Assembly: GCF_900583165.1 (NCBI RefSeq)
Contig: NZ_UTKY01000001.1
Span: forward strand, 62,001 to 126,000
Length of the DNA stretch: 64,000 bases
Source of the DNA: Pseudomonas viridiflava
Lineage (GTDB): Bacteria; Pseudomonadota; Gammaproteobacteria; Pseudomonadales; Pseudomonadaceae
Direction: 5' to 3'
Positions 32,587 through 42,658 of this stretch are shown in pieces. Numbering within the stretch: the first letter of the stretch is position 1; the number at the start of each line of letters is the position of its first letter. The notes beneath the pieces were generated by a model that saw only the letters and a program-made list of their open reading frames with translations, searched no databases and was not told the origin of the DNA. A program made the position numbers and the translations under genes.

Positions 32587-34104
32587 TCAAGTAGTCAGTG
32601 TACGCAGCAGGTTCTTGTAGTCCTCGCGAATATCCGCGTCGGATTCCTTAAGCTCATTGATCTTGCGGCACGCGTGCAAGACCGTAGTGTGGTCGCGACC
32701 ACCAAATACATCGCCAATTTCCGGCAGGCTGTGGTTGGTCAGCTCTTTGGAGAGCGCCATGGCCACCTGACGCGGACGTGCCACCGAGCGCGAACGACGC
32801 TTGGACAACAGGTCGGAGATCTTGATCTTGTAGTACTCGGCCACGGTGCGCTGGATGTTATCCACACTCACCAGTTTGTCCTGAAGTGCCAGCAAGTCTT
32901 TCAGGGATTCGCGGATCAGCTCGATGGTGATGTCGCGGCCCATGAAGTGCGAGTGAGCGATGACACGCTTGAGCGCGCCTTCCAGCTCACGCACGTTGGA
33001 GCGAATGCGCTGGGCGATAAAGAAAGCCGCGTCGTGAGGCAAGTCGACTTTGGCCTGGTCGGCCTTTTTCATCAGGATCGCAACGCGGGTTTCCAGCTCC
33101 GGCGGCTCTACCGCAACCGTCAGGCCCCAGCCGAAGCGTGACTTGAGACGTTCTTCCAAGCCTTCAATTTCTTTTGGATAACGGTCACTGGTCAAGATGA
33201 CCTGCTGACCGCCTTCGAGCAGGGCGTTGAAGGTATGGAAAAACTCTTCCTGGGAACGCTCTTTGCGTGCGAAGAATTGGATGTCATCGATCAACAACGC
33301 ATCAACGGAGCGATAGAACCGCTTGAACTCATTGATGGCGTTGAGCTGCAAGGCCTTGACCATGTCAGCCACGAAGCGCTCCGAGTGCAGGTATACAACC
33401 TTGGCATTCGGGTTCTTCTTTAATAGGTGGTTACCCACAGCATGCATCAAGTGGGTCTTACCCAAGCCAACGCCACCATAAAGGAAGAGCGGGTTGTAAC
33501 CATGCTTGGGGTTATCGGCGACTTGCCAGGCGGCAGCGCGCGCCAATTGGTTGGATTTACCTTCGACGAAGTTTTCAAAGGTAAACGTGCGGTTCAGATA
33601 GCTGGTGTGCTTGAGCGCACCTTCGACCTGCACGGTACGCTGCTCGGCGCGGATCGGCGCTTGCTGGGAGCTTGCACCTGCCATCGGGTCGAAGCTGTCG
33701 CGGGACGGCTCTTCACTGTCTGGTGCGTGCTTTTGCACAGAAGACTTCGACGGCGTGGGCGCAGGCGCAGTGGCCGTCACAACGGGTGCCGAAACAGCCT
33801 GGGCTTGCGAAGCCGCAGCAGCCAGCGGCGCATTCGGCGCAGCACGAGGTGCCGAGCTACGTTTGCTGCCTATTAATAAGGAGAGTACGGGCGCAATACC
33901 ATTGCCCTGCTCGTCGAGCAGTTCGAGAACGCGGCTCAGGTACTTCTCGTTAACCCAGTCGAGAACAAAACGATTGGGTGCGTAGACACGCAACTCGTCG
34001 CCTTCGGCTTCGACTTGTAGTGGACGGATCCAGGTGTTGAATTGCTGGGCAGGCAGCTCTTCGCGCAAAAGCTCCACGCACTGCTGCCAAAGTTCCACTG
34101 ACAC
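32587..34104 (-). CDS. dnaA: Chromosomal replication initiator DnaA
   Basis: A 505-residue AAA+ initiator that binds DnaA boxes in the adjacent oriC. Domain I (about 1-85) interacts with helicase; an Ala/Pro-rich domain II linker (about 86-170) is longer than in E. coli. Domain III has Walker [17 protein letters not shown] and Walker [10 protein letters not shown]. Domain IV carries the DnaA-box reading helix [15 protein letters not shown]. It reads away from oriC and heads the dnaA-dnaN-recF-gyrB operon. Confidence 0.99.
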   Translation of the reverse strand: MSVELWQQCVELLREELPAQQFNTWIRPLQVEAEGDELRVYAPNRFVLDWVNEKYLSRVLELLDEQGNGIAPVLSLLIGSKRSSAPRAAPNAPLAAAASQAQAVSAPVVTATAPAPTPSKSSVQKHAPDSEEPSRDSFDPMAGASSQQAPIRAEQRTVQVEGALKHTSYLNRTFTFENFVEGKSNQLARAAAWQVADNPKHGYNPLFLYGGVGLGKTHLMHAVGNHLLKKNPNAKVVYLHSERFVADMVKALQLNAINEFKRFYRSVDALLIDDIQFFARKERSQEEFFHTFNALLEGGQQVILTSDRYPKEIEGLEERLKSRFGWGLTVAVEPPELETRVAILMKKADQAKVDLPHDAAFFIAQRIRSNVRELEGALKRVIAHSHFMGRDITIELIRESLKDLLALQDKLVSVDNIQRTVAEYYKIKISDLLSKRRSRSVARPRQVAMALSKELTNHSLPEIGDVFGGRDHTTVLHACRKINELKESDADIREDYKNLLRTLTT

Positions 34105-34690
34105 GGATATCCCCTAAGTTGAAAGCCGGTGAGGCAAAAACAGCCGCCATTGTAGCGGCGAGCCGCCCACTTATCCACATGTAGGTTGCGCACAGGGCAC
34201 CCAAAATCAATGTGTTATCCGTTAGAAAAGCGACCGATGGTCTGTGCATAAGCTCTGTGGATAAGCGCACCTGAGCCCGTTGCACAAGTGGGGTCGAAAG
34301 TCTGTGGGTAACTGGCCTGTGGATAAAAGGCCAATCCACCCACAGCTTATCCGACAGTGCAGCACAGGCAGAGCACCGTTTCTCCCCCGTGTTGTCATCC
34401 TCTGTACAGCACGTGGAATGTGGCCTCAATGGAGTTATCCACAGACGATCGCCTCCCTAGCTTTTATAAGCTTTACAGAAAAGCTTTAAATAACTTCCTT
34501 CTTTATTTTTATATCTATGGCTCTGCCCTCGAAAGCCAAGCGCGCAAAAAAGGCTTCTTAACCGTTCAGAGATCTAATTGAAGGAAAAGCTGGTTGGAAA
34601 TTGACCTAGAGGCTTGCTTTCTCTAGAATCGCCGGTCTCTTAAAACGGGGGCCATTCCGGCCCGTTGTGGACGAACCAGGTAACAACGCC
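34105..34690. other. oriC: Chromosomal replication origin oriC between dnaA and rpmH
   Basis: This 586-bp gene-free region has clustered DnaA boxes on both strands. TTATCCACA occurs at 34171-34179 and 34435-34443, TGTGCATAA at 34242-34250, TGTGGATAA at 34256-34264 and 34318-34326, and TGTGGGTAA at 34303-34311. Partial boxes are TTATCCGTT near 34215 and TTATCCGAC at 34347-34355. An AT-rich stretch at about 34458-34520 (TTTATAAGC, TTTAAATAAC, TTTATTTTTATATC) is the likely unwinding element. The dnaA-rpmH location matches the known Pseudomonas oriC. Confidence 0.95.
34601..34629 (+). promoter_or_regulatory. Promoter of rpmH-rnpA
   Basis: The -35 box TTGACC (34601-34606) and the -10 box TAGAAT (34624-34629) are separated by exactly 17 bases and lie about 60 bp before the rpmH start. 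Confidence 0.8.
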
Positions 34691-34825
34691 ATGAAACGTA
34701 CTTTCCAACCAAGCACCATCAAACGCGCCCGTACTCACGGCTTCCGTGCTCGCATGGCTACCAAGAACGGCCGTGCTGTCCTGTCGCGTCGCCGCGCCAA
34801 AGGTCGTGCGCGTCTGGCAGTTTGA
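34691..34825 (+). CDS. rpmH: 50S ribosomal protein L34
   Basis: A 44-residue basic ribosomal protein; the sequence [18 protein letters not shown] is unmistakable. It follows a clear sigma-70 promoter and is immediately upstream of rnpA, the universal bacterial arrangement. Its start is supported by a CCAGGTAA site. Confidence 0.99.
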   Translation: MKRTFQPSTIKRARTHGFRARMATKNGRAVLSRRRAKGRARLAV

Positions 34826-34838
34826 TAATCCGGTACTG

Positions 34839-35246
34839 GTGGTGAGTCAGGACTTCAGTCGGGAAAAGCGTCTGCTAACCCCCCGGCATTTCAAGGCAGT
34901 CTTTGACTCCCCCACCGGCAAGGTTCCGGGGAAAAATCTCCTGCTCCTTGCGCGTAACAACGATCTGGATCACCCCCGCCTCGGGTTGGTGATCGGCAAG
35001 AAGAGCGTCAAGCTCTCCGTTGAGCGCAATCGCCTCAAGCGTCTGATGCGCGAATCGTTTCGCCTCCACCAGGACACTCTGGTTGGTTGGGATATTGTTA
35101 TCGTCGCGCGCAAAGGCTTGGGGGATGTAGAAAACCCCGAATTGATTCAGCATTTCGGCAAGCTCTGGAAACGTCTGGCGCGTACCAACAAGCCAGCACC
35201 AGCAGTCAGCACCGAAACTGTAGGGGTAGACAGTACCGATGCGTAA
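34839..35246 (+). CDS. rnpA: Ribonuclease P protein component
   Basis: A 135-residue basic protein that assists the RNase P RNA in 5' tRNA maturation. The RNR signature is visible in [20 protein letters not shown], preceded by [11 protein letters not shown]. Tandem GTG codons at 34839 and 34842 are both possible starts; the first gives the MVSxDF start and 135-residue length seen in P. aeruginosa. The frame is open upstream inside rpmH but without homology. It overlaps yidD by eight bases. Confidence 0.96.
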   Translation: MVSQDFSREKRLLTPRHFKAVFDSPTGKVPGKNLLLLARNNDLDHPRLGLVIGKKSVKLSVERNRLKRLMRESFRLHQDTLVGWDIVIVARKGLGDVENPELIQHFGKLWKRLARTNKPAPAVSTETVGVDSTDA

Positions 35247-35484
35247 ACTGGCACTCGTTCCGATCCAGTTTTATCGCTATGCCATTAGTCCCCTGATGGC
35301 CAGTCACTGTCGTTTCTACCCCAGTTGTTCCTGCTACGCGTTAGAGGCCATAGAAAATCATGGTCTTCTGCGCGGTGGCTGGCTGACCTTTCGTCGTTTA
35401 GGTCGCTGTCATCCGTGGAATCCCGGTGGTTATGACCCGGTTCCACCTATCCCTACCTCCCGTTCTTCTTCGATGGCCGAGTAA
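35239..35484 (+). CDS. yidD: Membrane protein insertion efficiency factor YidD
   Basis: An 81-residue peripheral inner-membrane protein that assists YidC-dependent insertion. The family pattern [20 protein letters not shown], with three cysteines, is followed by [15 protein letters not shown]. It overlaps rnpA and ends two bases before yidC, so the four genes rpmH-rnpA-yidD-yidC form one operon. Confidence 0.97.
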   Translation: MRKLALVPIQFYRYAISPLMASHCRFYPSCSCYALEAIENHGLLRGGWLTFRRLGRCHPWNPGGYDPVPPIPTSRSSSMAE

Positions 35485-35486
35485 TC

Positions 35487-37169
35487 ATGGATATTAAACG
35501 CACGATCCTGATCGTCGCCCTGGCAATCGTGTCCTACGTTATGGTCCTTAAGTGGAACCAGGACTATGGCCAAGCTGCCCTGCCGACTCAGAATGTTGCT
35601 ACCAACCAGGCTGCGCCGGCTATTCCGGACACCCCGCTGGGTAACAATGCGTCCGCGAGTGCCGATGTTCCCAGCGCGAATGGCGAGACAAGCGCCCCTT
35701 TAGAAACGCCAGTGGTCACCAACAAAGACCTCATCCACGTAAAAACGGATGTGCTTGACCTGGCTATCGATCCACAAGGTGGTGATATTGCCCAGCTGAA
35801 GCTGCCGCTGTATCCACGTCGCCAGGATCACCCGGATGTTCCGTTCCAACTGTTCGATAACGGTGGTGAACGTACTTATCTGGCACAAAGTGGCCTGACC
35901 GGCACCAATGGTCCGGATGCTCGTGCTACCGGTCGTCCGGTTTATTCGACCGAACAGAAGACTTATCAACTGGCCGATGGCCAGAACCAGTTGAACGTTG
36001 ACCTGAAATTCACTCAGGACGGCGTCAACTACATCAAGCGCTTCAGCTTCACCCGCGGTTTGTACGACTTGAAGGTCACTTACCTGATCGACAATACGAG
36101 CGACAAAGCGTGGAGCGGCAACCTGTTTGCCCAGCTCAAGCGTGATGGCAGTTCCGATCCGTCTTCCAGCACGGCCACCGGTACTGCGACTTACCTGGGC
36201 GCCGCCCTGTGGACAAGTAGCGAGCCGTACAAAAAAGTGTCGATGAAAGATATCGACAAAGGCGCGCTGAAAGAGACCGTCCAAGGTGGTTGGGTTGCCT
36301 GGTTGCAACACTACTTCGTGACCGCATGGATCCCGAACAAGGGTGAAGCCAACCTGGTACAAACCCGTAAGGACAACCAGGGCAACTACATCATCGGCTT
36401 TACTGGCCCGGCGTTGACCGTCGCTCCAGGCGCAAAAGCTGAAACCAGCGCTACCCTGTACGCCGGCCCGAAAAGCCAGGCCGTACTCAAAGAGTTGTCC
36501 CCAGGTCTGGAACTGACTGTGGACTACGGCATTCTGTGGTTCATTGCCCAGCCGATTTTCTGGCTGCTGCAACATATCCACAGCATCGTGGGTAACTGGG
36601 GCTTCTCAATCATCTTCCTGACCATGCTGATCAAAGGGATCTTCTTCCCTCTGTCGGCCGCCAGCTACAAGTCGATGGCGCGTATGCGTGCCGTTGCACC
36701 GAAACTGGCCGCTCTGAAAGAGCAACATGGTGATGACCGGCAGAAAATGTCCCAGGCCATGATGGAGCTGTACAAGAAAGAGAAGATCAACCCGCTGGGT
36801 GGATGCTTGCCGATTCTGGTGCAGATGCCGGTGTTCCTGTCGCTGTACTGGGTACTGCTGGAAAGCGTTGAAATGCGCCAAGCGCCGTTCATGCTGTGGA
36901 TAACCGACCTGTCGATCAAAGACCCGTTCTTTATCCTGCCGATCATCATGGGCGCGACCATGTTTATCCAGCAGCGTCTGAACCCGACTCCGCCGGACCC
37001 GATGCAGGCCAAGGTAATGAAAATGATGCCAATCATCTTCACCTTCTTCTTCCTGTGGTTCCCGGCTGGCCTGGTTCTGTACTGGGTGGTCAACAACGTG
37101 TTGTCGATCTCTCAACAGTGGTACATCACACGTAAAATCGAAGCGGCTACTGCAAAAGCTGCGGCGTAA
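35487..37169 (+). CDS. yidC: Membrane protein insertase YidC
   Basis: A 560-residue inner-membrane insertase. An N-terminal membrane anchor (MDIKRTILIVALAIVSYVMV) is followed by the large periplasmic beta domain (about 55-340). The conserved five-helix insertase core (about 345-550) includes GNWGFSIIFLTMLIKGIFFP, which holds the conserved arginine-neighbourhood helix, and INPLGGCLPILVQMPVFLSL. The Ala/Lys-rich tail is short. Confidence 0.98.
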   Translation: MDIKRTILIVALAIVSYVMVLKWNQDYGQAALPTQNVATNQAAPAIPDTPLGNNASASADVPSANGETSAPLETPVVTNKDLIHVKTDVLDLAIDPQGGDIAQLKLPLYPRRQDHPDVPFQLFDNGGERTYLAQSGLTGTNGPDARATGRPVYSTEQKTYQLADGQNQLNVDLKFTQDGVNYIKRFSFTRGLYDLKVTYLIDNTSDKAWSGNLFAQLKRDGSSDPSSSTATGTATYLGAALWTSSEPYKKVSMKDIDKGALKETVQGGWVAWLQHYFVTAWIPNKGEANLVQTRKDNQGNYIIGFTGPALTVAPGAKAETSATLYAGPKSQAVLKELSPGLELTVDYGILWFIAQPIFWLLQHIHSIVGNWGFSIIFLTMLIKGIFFPLSAASYKSMARMRAVAPKLAALKEQHGDDRQKMSQAMMELYKKEKINPLGGCLPILVQMPVFLSLYWVLLESVEMRQAPFMLWITDLSIKDPFFILPIIMGATMFIQQRLNPTPPDPMQAKVMKMMPIIFTFFFLWFPAGLVLYWVVNNVLSISQQWYITRKIEAATAKAAA

Positions 37170-37194
37170 TTTACTCTGTGGGTAACCACTCAAG

Positions 37195-37217
37195 ACGCCC
37201 CCTAGTGGGGCGTTTTG
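37195..37217 (+). terminator. Terminator after yidC
   Basis: A seven-bp GC-rich stem (ACGCCCC / GGGGCGT) is followed by TTTTG. It lies between yidC and mnmE. Confidence 0.8.
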
Positions 37218-37248
37218 CATTCCGTCACTTTTATTCTGGAACCTGCTG

Positions 37249-38619
37249 ATGAGCGCTCCTCGTGAAACCATCGCAGCTGTTGCTACCGCTCAAGGTCGCG
37301 GCGGTGTCGGTATTGTTCGAATCTCCGGGCCGCTTGCCGGCATTGCCGCCAAGGCCATCAGTGGTCGTGAGTTAAAACCGCGTTATGCCCATTACGGTCA
37401 GTTCCTGGATGCTGACGACAGTGTGCTGGATGAGGGGTTGGCCATCTATTTCCCCGGGCCAAATTCATTCACCGGCGAGGACGTCTTGGAATTGCAGGGC
37501 CACGGCGGGCCCGTGGTTTTGGATATGTTGTTGCAGCGCTGCCTGCAATTGGGTTGCCGCCTGGCACGGCCGGGAGAATTCAGTGAACGTGCGTTCCTGA
37601 ACGACAAACTCGACCTCGCACAGGCTGAAGCGATTGCCGACTTGATCGAGGCCAGCTCTGCACAGGCTGCACGTAACGCATTGCGCTCGTTGCAGGGTGC
37701 GTTTTCGTTGCGTGTGCATAACCTGACCGAGCAATTGATCAGCTTGCGCATCTACGTCGAGGCAGCTATTGATTTCCCGGAAGAAGAAATCGACTTCCTT
37801 GCCGATGGCCACGTACTGGCGATGCTGGATAAAGTCCGTGAAGAGTTATCCACAGTGCTGCGCGAAGCTGGGCAGGGGGCTTTGTTGCGCGACGGTATGA
37901 CGGTGGTGATCGCTGGCCGCCCGAATGCCGGCAAATCCAGTTTGCTCAATGCTCTGGCCGGCCGTGAAGCGGCCATCGTCACCGAGATTGCGGGTACCAC
38001 CCGGGATATCTTGCGTGAACATATCCACATCGACGGCATGCCACTTCACGTGGTCGATACCGCAGGCCTGCGCGATACCGATGACCAGGTAGAAAAGATC
38101 GGCGTGGAGCGAGCCCTCAAGGCCATCGCCGAAGCGGATCGTGTGCTGTTGGTGGTAGACGCCACCGCGCCTGAAGCTGTGGACCCTTTCGCGCTCTGGC
38201 CCGAGTTCCTCGAACAACGGCCTGACCCGGCCAAAGTCACCTTGATCCGCAACAAGGCCGACCTGACGGGCGAAGCCATTGCCATGGAAACCAGTGACGA
38301 TGGCCACGTTACTATCAGCCTCAGCGCGAAATCTGCCGGCGATGGCTTGGAACTGCTACGCGAACACCTCAAGGCCTGCATGGGCTACGAGCAGACTTCC
38401 GAAAGCAGCTTCAGTGCGCGCCGCAGGCACCTGGAAGCGCTGCGACACGCCAGCGCAGCCCTGGAGCACGGCCGTGCACAGCTAACCTTGGCGGGGGCCG
38501 GTGAGCTGCTGGCCGAGGATTTACGCCAGGCGCAGCAGCTGTTGGGAGAAATCACCGGCGCATTCAGCTCCGATGATTTGTTGGGGCGGATCTTTTCCAG
38601 TTTCTGCATTGGCAAATAA
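37249..38619 (+). CDS. mnmE: tRNA modification GTPase MnmE
   Basis: A 456-residue GTPase that works with MnmG to install cmnm5-type groups on wobble uridine 34. An N-terminal folate-binding domain (about 1-120) is followed by a helical domain split by the G domain. G motifs are [26 protein letters not shown] and NKAD. The C-terminal CIGK, with the catalytic-loop cysteine, is intact. mnmG lies 4.6 kb further on, separated by an iron-uptake module. Confidence 0.98.
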   Translation: MSAPRETIAAVATAQGRGGVGIVRISGPLAGIAAKAISGRELKPRYAHYGQFLDADDSVLDEGLAIYFPGPNSFTGEDVLELQGHGGPVVLDMLLQRCLQLGCRLARPGEFSERAFLNDKLDLAQAEAIADLIEASSAQAARNALRSLQGAFSLRVHNLTEQLISLRIYVEAAIDFPEEEIDFLADGHVLAMLDKVREELSTVLREAGQGALLRDGMTVVIAGRPNAGKSSLLNALAGREAAIVTEIAGTTRDILREHIHIDGMPLHVVDTAGLRDTDDQVEKIGVERALKAIAEADRVLLVVDATAPEAVDPFALWPEFLEQRPDPAKVTLIRNKADLTGEAIAMETSDDGHVTISLSAKSAGDGLELLREHLKACMGYEQTSESSFSARRRHLEALRHASAALEHGRAQLTLAGAGELLAEDLRQAQQLLGEITGAFSSDDLLGRIFSSFCIGK

Positions 38620-38638
38620 CTGAGTTATCCACAGCGGC

Positions 38639-41077
38639 TTACCAGTTGTAGGACACCGTACCGAGCAAGGTACGGCTGTTGCCCCAGTAGCAGCGGCCAG
38701 CATCGTTGCAACCAGACACATATTCCTTGTCGAACAGGTTCTTGGCGTTCAGGTCCACCGACCAGTGCGTGTCGACCTGGTAGCCGATGGTGGCATCCAC
38801 CAAGGTGACGCTACCGGGGTCGAGTTTCCCGTAGAGGGTTGGCTTGGTGTAGGAATAGGCGCTGTCGAAGTAACGCACACCGCCGCCCAGGGATAGCCCT
38901 TTGAGTTGGCCATCCAGGAATCGGTACTTGCCCCACACTGAAGCCTGGTTGCGTGGAACCCCCGTCATCTGGCGCCCCTCGACCAATGAGCCGGCCGTGT
39001 CCTTGGTAATCCGAGCGTCGGTGTAAGTGTAGGACGCCGTTAGATTCAGGTTGGGCGTAAGGTTGCTGTTGATCTCAAGCTCTGCGCCCTTGGCGCGGCT
39101 TTCGCCCACCTGGCGATAGGTGTTGGTGGTGCTGTCGAGGTAGGTATCGTCCTTCTTGAGCAAGTCATACACCGACAGCGTCATCGCCGTGTCCCAACCG
39201 ATGGGCTCGTACTTCACGCCCACTTCATATTGGCGGCTGGTGATGGGCTTGAGGGGTGAACCCGTCACCGCGATCTGCTGTACCGGGACAAACGCCGTAG
39301 AGTAGCTGACATACGGCGTCAGGCCGTTGTCGAACTGGTACATCACGCCACCTTGATAGGTGAACTTCTGCTCGGTGGTGCTGGAGTCCGTCGAGCTATT
39401 TACCTTGTCGCGAAAATCACTGTCGACCCAGTCCTGGCGGCCGCCCAGCAGGAACAGCCAGTGGTCGTACTTACTTTGGATCTGTGCATAAACGCCTTTC
39501 ATCTGCTGCTCGAGCAATGTGTTTTGCACGGCAATGGGCGTGGTTGGATCGTTTAAATACACAGGGTTATACACATCGATCGCACCAACCAAACCGGCAT
39601 CCCAGTCCTGATTGAACGAGGTCCTATCGTAGCTCGCGCCAAATAGCACGGTGTTTTCCAGGCTGCCCAGCTGGAATTTGCCTTCCAGTTGGTTATCCAG
39701 GGAATAAACCATCGACTTGTTGTAGCGATCATAGGCCGTCATGTTCAGCTGAGTGCCAAAACCCTGATTATTCAACGCCCCTGGCCAGGTTTCATGCCGA
39801 GTGATTCGGGACTGCATGTAGCGCGAGTTCTGGCGGAACTGCCAAGCATCATTGAAGCTGTGGCTGAATTCGTAACCGGTATTCCAGGCTTCACGCTCAA
39901 AGGTGTTCCAGTCCGGGTCGCCGAGCATGGTGTGTTTGGACAACTGGCCGTTTGGATTAGTCAGCAATGTGCCGGCAGCCGGTAGGCCGAGTTCCAGGTT
40001 GGTGTGATCCTTCTGGTAGTTGGCCAACAGGGTGAGGGTGTTGTAGTCGTCGAAATTCAGGGTCAGGGAGGGCGCAATGTAGAGACGGTCGTCCGGGACA
40101 TGGTCGGTCTGCGTATCGGACTTTCGCCCAAGCATCACCACGCGACCAAGGATATTGCCGCCGTCATTGAGCGGTCCCGAGATATCCACACCCAGTTGGC
40201 GGCGGTTGTTCGAGCCGTAGCCCAGCTGCACCTCGCCCTGCGGGGTCGCGGTGGGGTGTTTGCTGACCAGATTCACCAGGCCACCAGGGGCATTTTCCCC
40301 GTAAAGCAGTGATGACGGCCCACGGAAGATTTCCACACGCTCTAACCCATAGGGTTCGCTGGTGGTGTCGTACCGATTGCCTTGTACGCGTAAGCCATCA
40401 CGCAACAGGCCGTAGCCGTAATCCGTTGCGTTGAAACCGCGAATGAAGAACAAATCGCCCGCCAGGCTATCCCCAGCCGCGAACGGCGGCGCAAAAATAC
40501 CCGGCACATAACCCAATACTTCAGTCAGCGTCTGGGACTTCTGATCCTTGATGCGTTGGCCGGTGACCACCGATACCGAGCGTGGCGTTTCCGACAAGGG
40601 CGTACTGGTCTTAGTGCCGATCCGGCTGTTTTGCGCCTTGTAACCAATGTCCCCGGCAATCTCTTGATTAAAACCACCCTGTTGATAAGTGCTGACGGTC
40701 GTCGGTGAAAGCGTCAGTTGCCCGGATGGCGCTGCCTGCAACACATAGCTGCCAGGCGCCTGGACAACAGCCTGTAGGCCTGAGCTTTGCAGCAAGAATG
40801 CAAAGCCCTGTTCCACTGAATAGTCACCGTCCAACCCTGGCGTGCTCAAACTCGCGGTCTGCCCGGGCGAGAAAGACAGAATCACATTGGCCTTGGCGGC
40901 AAACTGGCTCAAGGCGTTGTCCAGCGGCCCGGCTGCAATGGTGTAGTGCTGCACCGCACTGGCGGCCATGGCGCCAGTCGAGAGAAAAGCCCCCGCGCTG
41001 GCGGCAGTGCCCAGTAGCAGGCCGTACGTAATGCCGTGGTAACAGAGTCGCTGGCGAAGCTTGGTGGGAAGGCGCAT
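38639..41077 (-). CDS. TonB-dependent siderophore receptor with signalling domain
   Basis: An 812-residue outer-membrane receptor. The signal peptide ends near GAMAA. An N-terminal STN signalling domain (about 45-120, DNALSQFAAKANVILSFSPG) is followed by the plug (about 150-290, TPLSETPRSVSVVTGQRIKD and GFNATDYGYGLLRDGLRVQG) and a 22-strand barrel ending in the terminal aromatic GTVSYNW. The plug resembles hydroxamate (ferrichrome/FhuA-FiuA) receptors, but the ligand is uncertain. The STN domain and the neighbouring FecI/FecR genes indicate cell-surface signalling. Its last bases overlap a DnaA box. Confidence 0.92.
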   Translation of the reverse strand: MRLPTKLRQRLCYHGITYGLLLGTAASAGAFLSTGAMAASAVQHYTIAAGPLDNALSQFAAKANVILSFSPGQTASLSTPGLDGDYSVEQGFAFLLQSSGLQAVVQAPGSYVLQAAPSGQLTLSPTTVSTYQQGGFNQEIAGDIGYKAQNSRIGTKTSTPLSETPRSVSVVTGQRIKDQKSQTLTEVLGYVPGIFAPPFAAGDSLAGDLFFIRGFNATDYGYGLLRDGLRVQGNRYDTTSEPYGLERVEIFRGPSSLLYGENAPGGLVNLVSKHPTATPQGEVQLGYGSNNRRQLGVDISGPLNDGGNILGRVVMLGRKSDTQTDHVPDDRLYIAPSLTLNFDDYNTLTLLANYQKDHTNLELGLPAAGTLLTNPNGQLSKHTMLGDPDWNTFEREAWNTGYEFSHSFNDAWQFRQNSRYMQSRITRHETWPGALNNQGFGTQLNMTAYDRYNKSMVYSLDNQLEGKFQLGSLENTVLFGASYDRTSFNQDWDAGLVGAIDVYNPVYLNDPTTPIAVQNTLLEQQMKGVYAQIQSKYDHWLFLLGGRQDWVDSDFRDKVNSSTDSSTTEQKFTYQGGVMYQFDNGLTPYVSYSTAFVPVQQIAVTGSPLKPITSRQYEVGVKYEPIGWDTAMTLSVYDLLKKDDTYLDSTTNTYRQVGESRAKGAELEINSNLTPNLNLTASYTYTDARITKDTAGSLVEGRQMTGVPRNQASVWGKYRFLDGQLKGLSLGGGVRYFDSAYSYTKPTLYGKLDPGSVTLVDATIGYQVDTHWSVDLNAKNLFDKEYVSGCNDAGRCYWGNSRTLLGTVSYNW

Positions 41078-41167
41078 TGGTGGGTAAGCCCTGAAGGTAG
41101 CGTCGTGATTACCTGTAGGGCCGCGCCAGGAAAAAAAAAGATAACCCCCTGTGGATTATTTTTTCGA

Positions 41168-42112
41168 TCAGCCGGTTCGCCGCACTGAAACCCAATAACG
41201 GGTGAAGTATTTGACCTGAATGGGCAAGGTTGCTTGCAGGTTGGCCAGCACGGCATCCGTTGAGTCCAGGCGGAACGTGCCGGAAACGCGCAAACGTGCG
41301 GAGGCTGCGTCGCACTGCAAGACGCCCGGTCGGTAGCGCGCGAGGTCGTCGATCACATCACCCAGCCGAGCATCCAGCACAATCAATTGCCCGTCGACCC
41401 AGGCCGCTTGAGTGCTGCGATACGGATGGTTACCGCCAACCTGTTGGCGGTCGAAGTCAACGCTTTCACCCGCGCTGAGTATTTGGCTATGGTCGGGGTG
41501 ATCTGCAGGTGACACGCTGACCCGGTCCTGGAGTACCCCAACGCGTGTGGAATCCGACAGCTGGCGCACGGTAAACCGCGTGCCCAATGCTTGAACACAG
41601 CCTTGGCGGGTCTCGACGTAAAACGGCGTTTGCCCACCCGACTTCCCAGTGTGGATAAGTACTTCTCCCTCCCGCAGGCGGATCAACCGCTGGTGTTCGT
41701 CGATCGTCACGTCAATCGAGGTGTGGGTGTTGAGATCAACCTGAGTACCGTCGGCCAACGCGATGCGTCGGCGTTCACCTACGCCGGTGCGGTAGTCGGC
41801 CCAGGCACTACCCAGGGACGTATGTTGTTGAACATTCCACCCCAGATACCCGGTACCCCCTAGCAGCAACATCCACTTGAGTACCTGGCGGCGTTGCTGC
41901 GTGGTCGACAGCGCACGACGCGTCAGGTCCGGGGGCAGGGTGCCAAGGCTGCGCTGCAATTGCTCCATCTGGTTCCAGGCGGCCTGGTGGGAAGGTTCAG
42001 CATTGAGCCATTGCTGCCAGGCATGGCGCTCGGATGGAGTGGGCGGCTGGGCCTGAAACTGCACATACCAACTGGCGGCGGCTTCGAAGGTTTTACGATC
42101 AGGGAGCGCCAT
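41168..42112 (-). CDS. FecR-type anti-sigma factor/signal transducer
   Basis: A 314-residue inner-membrane protein. The cytoplasmic N-terminal part (about 1-80) holds the sigma-binding DUF4880-like block with AASWYVQFQAQPPTPSERHAW, a single membrane segment lies around residue 85-105, and the periplasmic FecR domain follows (TQVDLNTHTSIDVTIDEHQR, LREGEVLIHTGKS). It relays ligand occupancy of the receptor's STN domain to the sigma factor. The start at ATG 42112 overlaps the sigma-factor stop by one base (TAATG). Confidence 0.92.
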   Translation of the reverse strand: MALPDRKTFEAAASWYVQFQAQPPTPSERHAWQQWLNAEPSHQAAWNQMEQLQRSLGTLPPDLTRRALSTTQQRRQVLKWMLLLGGTGYLGWNVQQHTSLGSAWADYRTGVGERRRIALADGTQVDLNTHTSIDVTIDEHQRLIRLREGEVLIHTGKSGGQTPFYVETRQGCVQALGTRFTVRQLSDSTRVGVLQDRVSVSPADHPDHSQILSAGESVDFDRQQVGGNHPYRSTQAAWVDGQLIVLDARLGDVIDDLARYRPGVLQCDAASARLRVSGTFRLDSTDAVLANLQATLPIQVKYFTRYWVSVRRTG

Positions 42113-42618
42113 TACAAGGCGGCCATGATCAGCGAGCATTCGGTCAACGCTCGGATCATGTGCTTCTTCACGGTGGTCAGTGAAACCTGCAGTTGCTCGG
42201 CGATCTGTTGATAAGTCAGGCCGTCGATCTGCGAGAGCATGAAGATCCGCCGCGCCCGCTCACCCAAGCCGCAGAGCGCTTTGTCCACAGCCACCAGGGT
42301 TTCGATGATGATTGCCTTGTCTTCTTCACTGATGGCCACCGCTTCAGGGCGCTCGGCCAAGCTCTGCTTGTAAGCCTGCTCAATGGCATGGCGGCGGTAG
42401 CGATCAATCACCAGCCCCCTGGCAATGGTCGCTAGGTAATCACGGGGTTCCAGGATCTGCGCAGCATGACGACCGGCCAGTATGCGCACGAACGTATCCT
42501 GGGCCACATCGGCCGCATCGCAGGCGTTATGCAACTTGCCTTTGAGCCACCCGTGCAACCAGGAATGGTGTTGCTCGTAGATGTGCTGGACTACAGCCGT
42601 GTGCGAAGGAGCGGGCAT
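42112..42618 (-). CDS. FecI-type ECF sigma factor
   Basis: A 168-residue iron-starvation sigma factor. Region 2 (about 10-80) contains ADVAQDTFVRILAGR and ATIARGLVIDRYRR; region 4 (about 105-165) contains FMLSQIDGLTYQQIAEQL and VSLTTVKKHMIRALTEC. It heads the sigma, anti-sigma, receptor order and has a Fur box about 20 bp upstream. The ribosome site before its ATG is weak. Confidence 0.93.
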   Translation of the reverse strand: MPAPSHTAVVQHIYEQHHSWLHGWLKGKLHNACDAADVAQDTFVRILAGRHAAQILEPRDYLATIARGLVIDRYRRHAIEQAYKQSLAERPEAVAISEEDKAIIIETLVAVDKALCGLGERARRIFMLSQIDGLTYQQIAEQLQVSLTTVKKHMIRALTECSLIMAAL

Positions 42619-42639
42619 AGGAGCGAGACAAGGTGGCTT

Positions 42640-42658
42640 AATGATAATCGCTATTATT
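42640..42658 (-). promoter_or_regulatory. Fur box
   Basis: AATGATAATCGCTATTATT is a near match to the 19-bp Fur consensus GATAATGATAATCATTATC and is largely palindromic. It lies just upstream of the fecI-type gene, so iron-replete repression of the module is expected. Confidence 0.82.
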
